A stretch of DNA of 64,000 bases from Trichuris trichiura (taxonomy: Eukaryota > Nematoda > Enoplea > Trichinellida > Trichuridae), in NCBI GenBank assembly GCA_037903355.1, contig JBAJFE010000014.1, positions 5,394,001 to 5,458,000 of the forward strand, given 5' to 3'. Shown piece by piece: positions 61,240 to 64,000 of the stretch. Below the pieces are notes generated by a model. The model saw only the letters and a list, made by a program, of their open reading frames with translations, searched no databases and was not told the origin of the DNA. The position numbers were made by a program, and so were the translations under genes. Positions within the stretch are counted from its first letter, which is position 1. Every line of letters begins with the position of its first letter.

Positions 61240-63680
61240 CTACTGCTCGCTGTCGCTCTCATTGACAATGATGATGGCAAGAGGGGCGAAGCACTGACCC
61301 ACCCTACACATTATCATAATGACAAGCTCATGATGAGATTGTTGATGGGCAGCTACACTAGGCCTGAGGTCTGTTTCGGTGACTACTGACTTACTGAGCA
61401 GTGCCAAAGAGTAATCAAGCCTGAAACTCATTGAAGTTTGACCAAGCGTCTGCTAAAGAATTAAGTTACAATCCGCTCCATTGCTTACCTAACTGCCAAC
61501 TTAGCTGCCGGCAGCAGAGGTCATAGGAAACCTTACACACCTTACATGAATATAAGAAGGCAGAAAAGGCGTGATCCTGGCTTGGTAGCAGCTGTGAAAG
61601 CGGACAAGTAAGCAATACTGCGTAAATCAAACTTTTAGGCCCTTTCAGCTTTATGCCCGCAGTTGCTGATTTGTGGACAACTTTGCGGATCATGTTTGAC
61701 CGATATAACCATAGTTATATCAGAATGGATCAGGAACCAGCCTATGCAACACTTCCGTATCTGTGTCCGTTTCTGAAGCTAGGTTGTGTACAGTCGCTCG
61801 CAGCACCTGCTCTCAGCCTAAGCCTGCTTAACTACCGTACTGGGTAATAGTCCTCCCCCCGCAGAAACTGAAGGAAACTGAGACTTAAACTTACAGCTGA
61901 CCCCTACCTTTCCCAGAAACTGCATTCGACTTGAACTTAAACTTACAACTGATTGTTTTTCGTCTCGTTAAGTGTACGCAACCAAACTTGAAATTGGTCT
62001 TGCTCATACCATTAAATGTAAACTTGAGCAAAACATTGTGTCCTGTTGAACCCAGTAGCTTTACCAACAAAACTTCGAGAGCTTTACCAAACAGGGAAAA
62101 GTCAAGTCGTCGAATTCGCGACGGGTGCGGATTTAAGTGAGGTTACCAAAGGTGACACCGGAATCTAGTTTTCCCACGCACTTGCGGACATGAAACTGAA
62201 AAATCCTCAACGTTCTTACATCAGTCATTTCTTTCTCAAATTCTGTAGAAAGCTCAGCTGAGTATGACCATCTAATTAAGGTAGAAACGACATAATCGGT
62301 ATAAAATTATAACCCTTTAAGACTACCCAAATCAACTGAACATGTTGCGCAGTATTATAGTAGTAAGTTAACATCCTGTGAGCGGAATGAAAGAGAAATC
62401 TTTAGAACCTTTTGAACAGTAAACCTGGCGACTAAAAAAACCTGGAAAAAGTTGATACACGTAATCCTTGATTTGCAATTGATTATCCTTTAGGATGGCA
62501 TGCAAGTGGTGAATAAGCAGTCTTAGACTGCTGCATCTAACGGGTTCAAAAGAGCAAGACTAAATACATTTCAAAGAAATTACCGTGATTCTTACGCCAA
62601 GTTGTTTAGCAAGTATACATATTAAAGAGAATTTAGCTATGGTTACTGTTAATTTTTTATTACAGGACAGCTGCACTACTGATCAACACAAGGCACTTTA
62701 GCAGTTAAATAGAATATGCTGCATCTAATCACTAGAAATAATATTTTGTAAATAAATCATGTTAAAGGGAGGGTAAAATTCAGAAGGAGGAATCCGTAGA
62801 CACAATACGAAATGGCGTTGATTCATGTTACAGCTAAATACTGCATTTAATGAAAGCACGCACTGGGAATTGATTGACAGCACGTTCGAACTTATACTAG
62901 GCTTACTACACAGTAGTTGCAAAAGAATTCAACAGTTTTAGCAAAATAACGGAATAGTTCATGAGTTTCTAATGAGTAGTTATTGCAGAATGCGAACTGG
63001 AATGCTTCAACTCAGACATGCCGCTCTGACAGCTTGATAAGAGGAATATTCAGTTCACTTTCATAATAGCACTTTGACGATGAAACAGTGGGTTCTGACC
63101 GCTACTGCGAATTTCCTGAGTCAACTATTATTTGAGCAAACCGTCCGTTCCATAAGCTGAAAAAACTGTGAAGCATATTAAATAGTTCCTTCGAAGGGTC
63201 ACCAACATTAACCCAAATTATTATTTGTCGAGCAGCAACCTTAAACTGCTAAGTGTCGTCCCATCATCCTGTTTCGTTAACATCTAAAGCACACCTTCAT
63301 TTTTGAGTTGTTAAGAAATTTCTGAGCGCGAAAAACCGTTAGAATTTTCTAAATGCAATTACACATTAGCGCAGAGTCGAAACTCTGCATTCCAATTCAC
63401 TTCTTCTAAAGTTTATATTACTTCGCTGGCGACGTATAACATATGGACTGACTGAGTCATGACCCCACGCACCTCACTCTGAATTCTGGTTGTTCCACTG
63501 GTATAAACTTACATTGGTTCATGTACATTTGCTATTTAACACTTTTGAGAAGTCAAGTAGGGAAACGTGTGACTATATCAGGAAGGAGCTACTGACAATA
63601 ATACCTGGTATTCTTGGGTCATGAAACCAATTGATAAATGAGCTTGACCTGAGCAAGGCCATGAAGCGTGGCAAGGCTTT
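61240..63680. other. No supported gene
   Basis: Short frames at 61653-61847 and 61931-62140 (plus) and 61466-61693 (minus) show no domain. Otherwise AT-rich sequence. Confidence 0.4.
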
Positions 63681-63721
63681 TGCATCTGCGAAGCTTATTG
63701 TGCGATCCCATTTGCCTTCAG

Positions 63722-63919
63722 CGGCAGCAGATCGACCCAGCGGTGCAGATGACACTTAGCGACAATCAAGCAGAAGCTGCAAATCGTGATCGAAGAAATT
63801 TCAGGCTGCTCAAGCGTAGCAACAAAGATAACAGATTATTGCCAAATCTACCAAATCAGAAATCGCAAATAGCCAATTCTGCTTCAGAAGAGGAGCACAA
63901 GGAAGTCGAAAACAAGTGA
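63722..63919 (+). CDS. Possible terminal exon, hydrophilic protein end
   Basis: After the acceptor-like TTGCCTTCAG (63712-63721) the frame reads RQQIDPAVQMTLSDNQAEAA, NRDRRNFRLLKRSNKDNRLL and ends SASEEEHKEVENK with TGA at 63917-63919. It is strongly hydrophilic, like the disordered tail of a protein. Upstream exons are not evident, and no family is recognised. Confidence 0.25.
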   Translation, partial: RQQIDPAVQMTLSDNQAEAANRDRRNFRLLKRSNKDNRLLPNLPNQKSQIANSASEEEHKEVENK

Positions 63920-64000
63920 AGCAAATTTAGCTACTGAGTACATCCATAATGTGAATTAATACAAGGCCACTTAAATTCTTGCTCCAAGGAGAGAATAACC

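Overview
The window is a gene-poor stretch of a eukaryotic, almost certainly animal, nuclear genome. There are no bacterial-style gene arrays. The recognisable genes are split by GT-AG introns, several with a TTTCAG-type acceptor. The best-preserved channel gene has the C-terminal signature of the nematode TWK potassium-channel group (an HYFGR block after the last membrane segment, then an FIP..IHLWKYVDE block), so a nematode is the likeliest source. The species is not determinable from what I can see.

Layout. 1-2462 (+): the 3' end of an E4 ubiquitin ligase gene (UBE4/UFD2) with the whole U-box, in four exons. 3270-5000 (-): a decayed Tigger/pogo transposon. 6540-7824, perhaps to 8500 (-): a two-pore-domain potassium channel with an abnormal first selectivity filter. 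8740-13900: no gene seen. 13915-14690: a non-autonomous hAT element with a perfect 8-bp target duplication. 15430-16625: a second Tigger fragment carrying a hAT element with CAGGGGTGGGGAAC ends. 16740-23380: almost empty apart from a small microsatellite and a run of three hairpins. 23380-24098 (-): an unrecognised but coding-like gene. 30503-31277, 31666-31967 and 46441-46639: large palindromes that share a CTGAWGA...GAAAG motif. 32670-33715, 39190-40400, 44060-44400 and 47090-47735: Tigger/jerky-type relics. 34140-35685: hAT-like debris, then an RTE-type LINE. 38014-39107: a mariner relic with both ends. 48300-48740: a GIY-YIG-like fragment. 48889-50076 and 57530-58343: two copies of a deleted Tigger element. 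56166-57085: a FLYWCH zinc-finger relic between inverted arrays of a ~16-bp repeat. 58345-64000: only weak open frames.

The genes do not form a pathway: a ubiquitin-chain ligase, a membrane potassium channel and an unknown protein lie in old transposon debris. All transposase and reverse-transcriptase relics carry stops, frameshifts or lost catalytic residues, so nothing here looks currently mobile. The best candidates for something new are the palindrome family with the hammerhead-like motif (possibly linked to Penelope-like elements), the FLYWCH element with tandem-repeat termini, and the channel whose first pore reads CGYN instead of IGYG.
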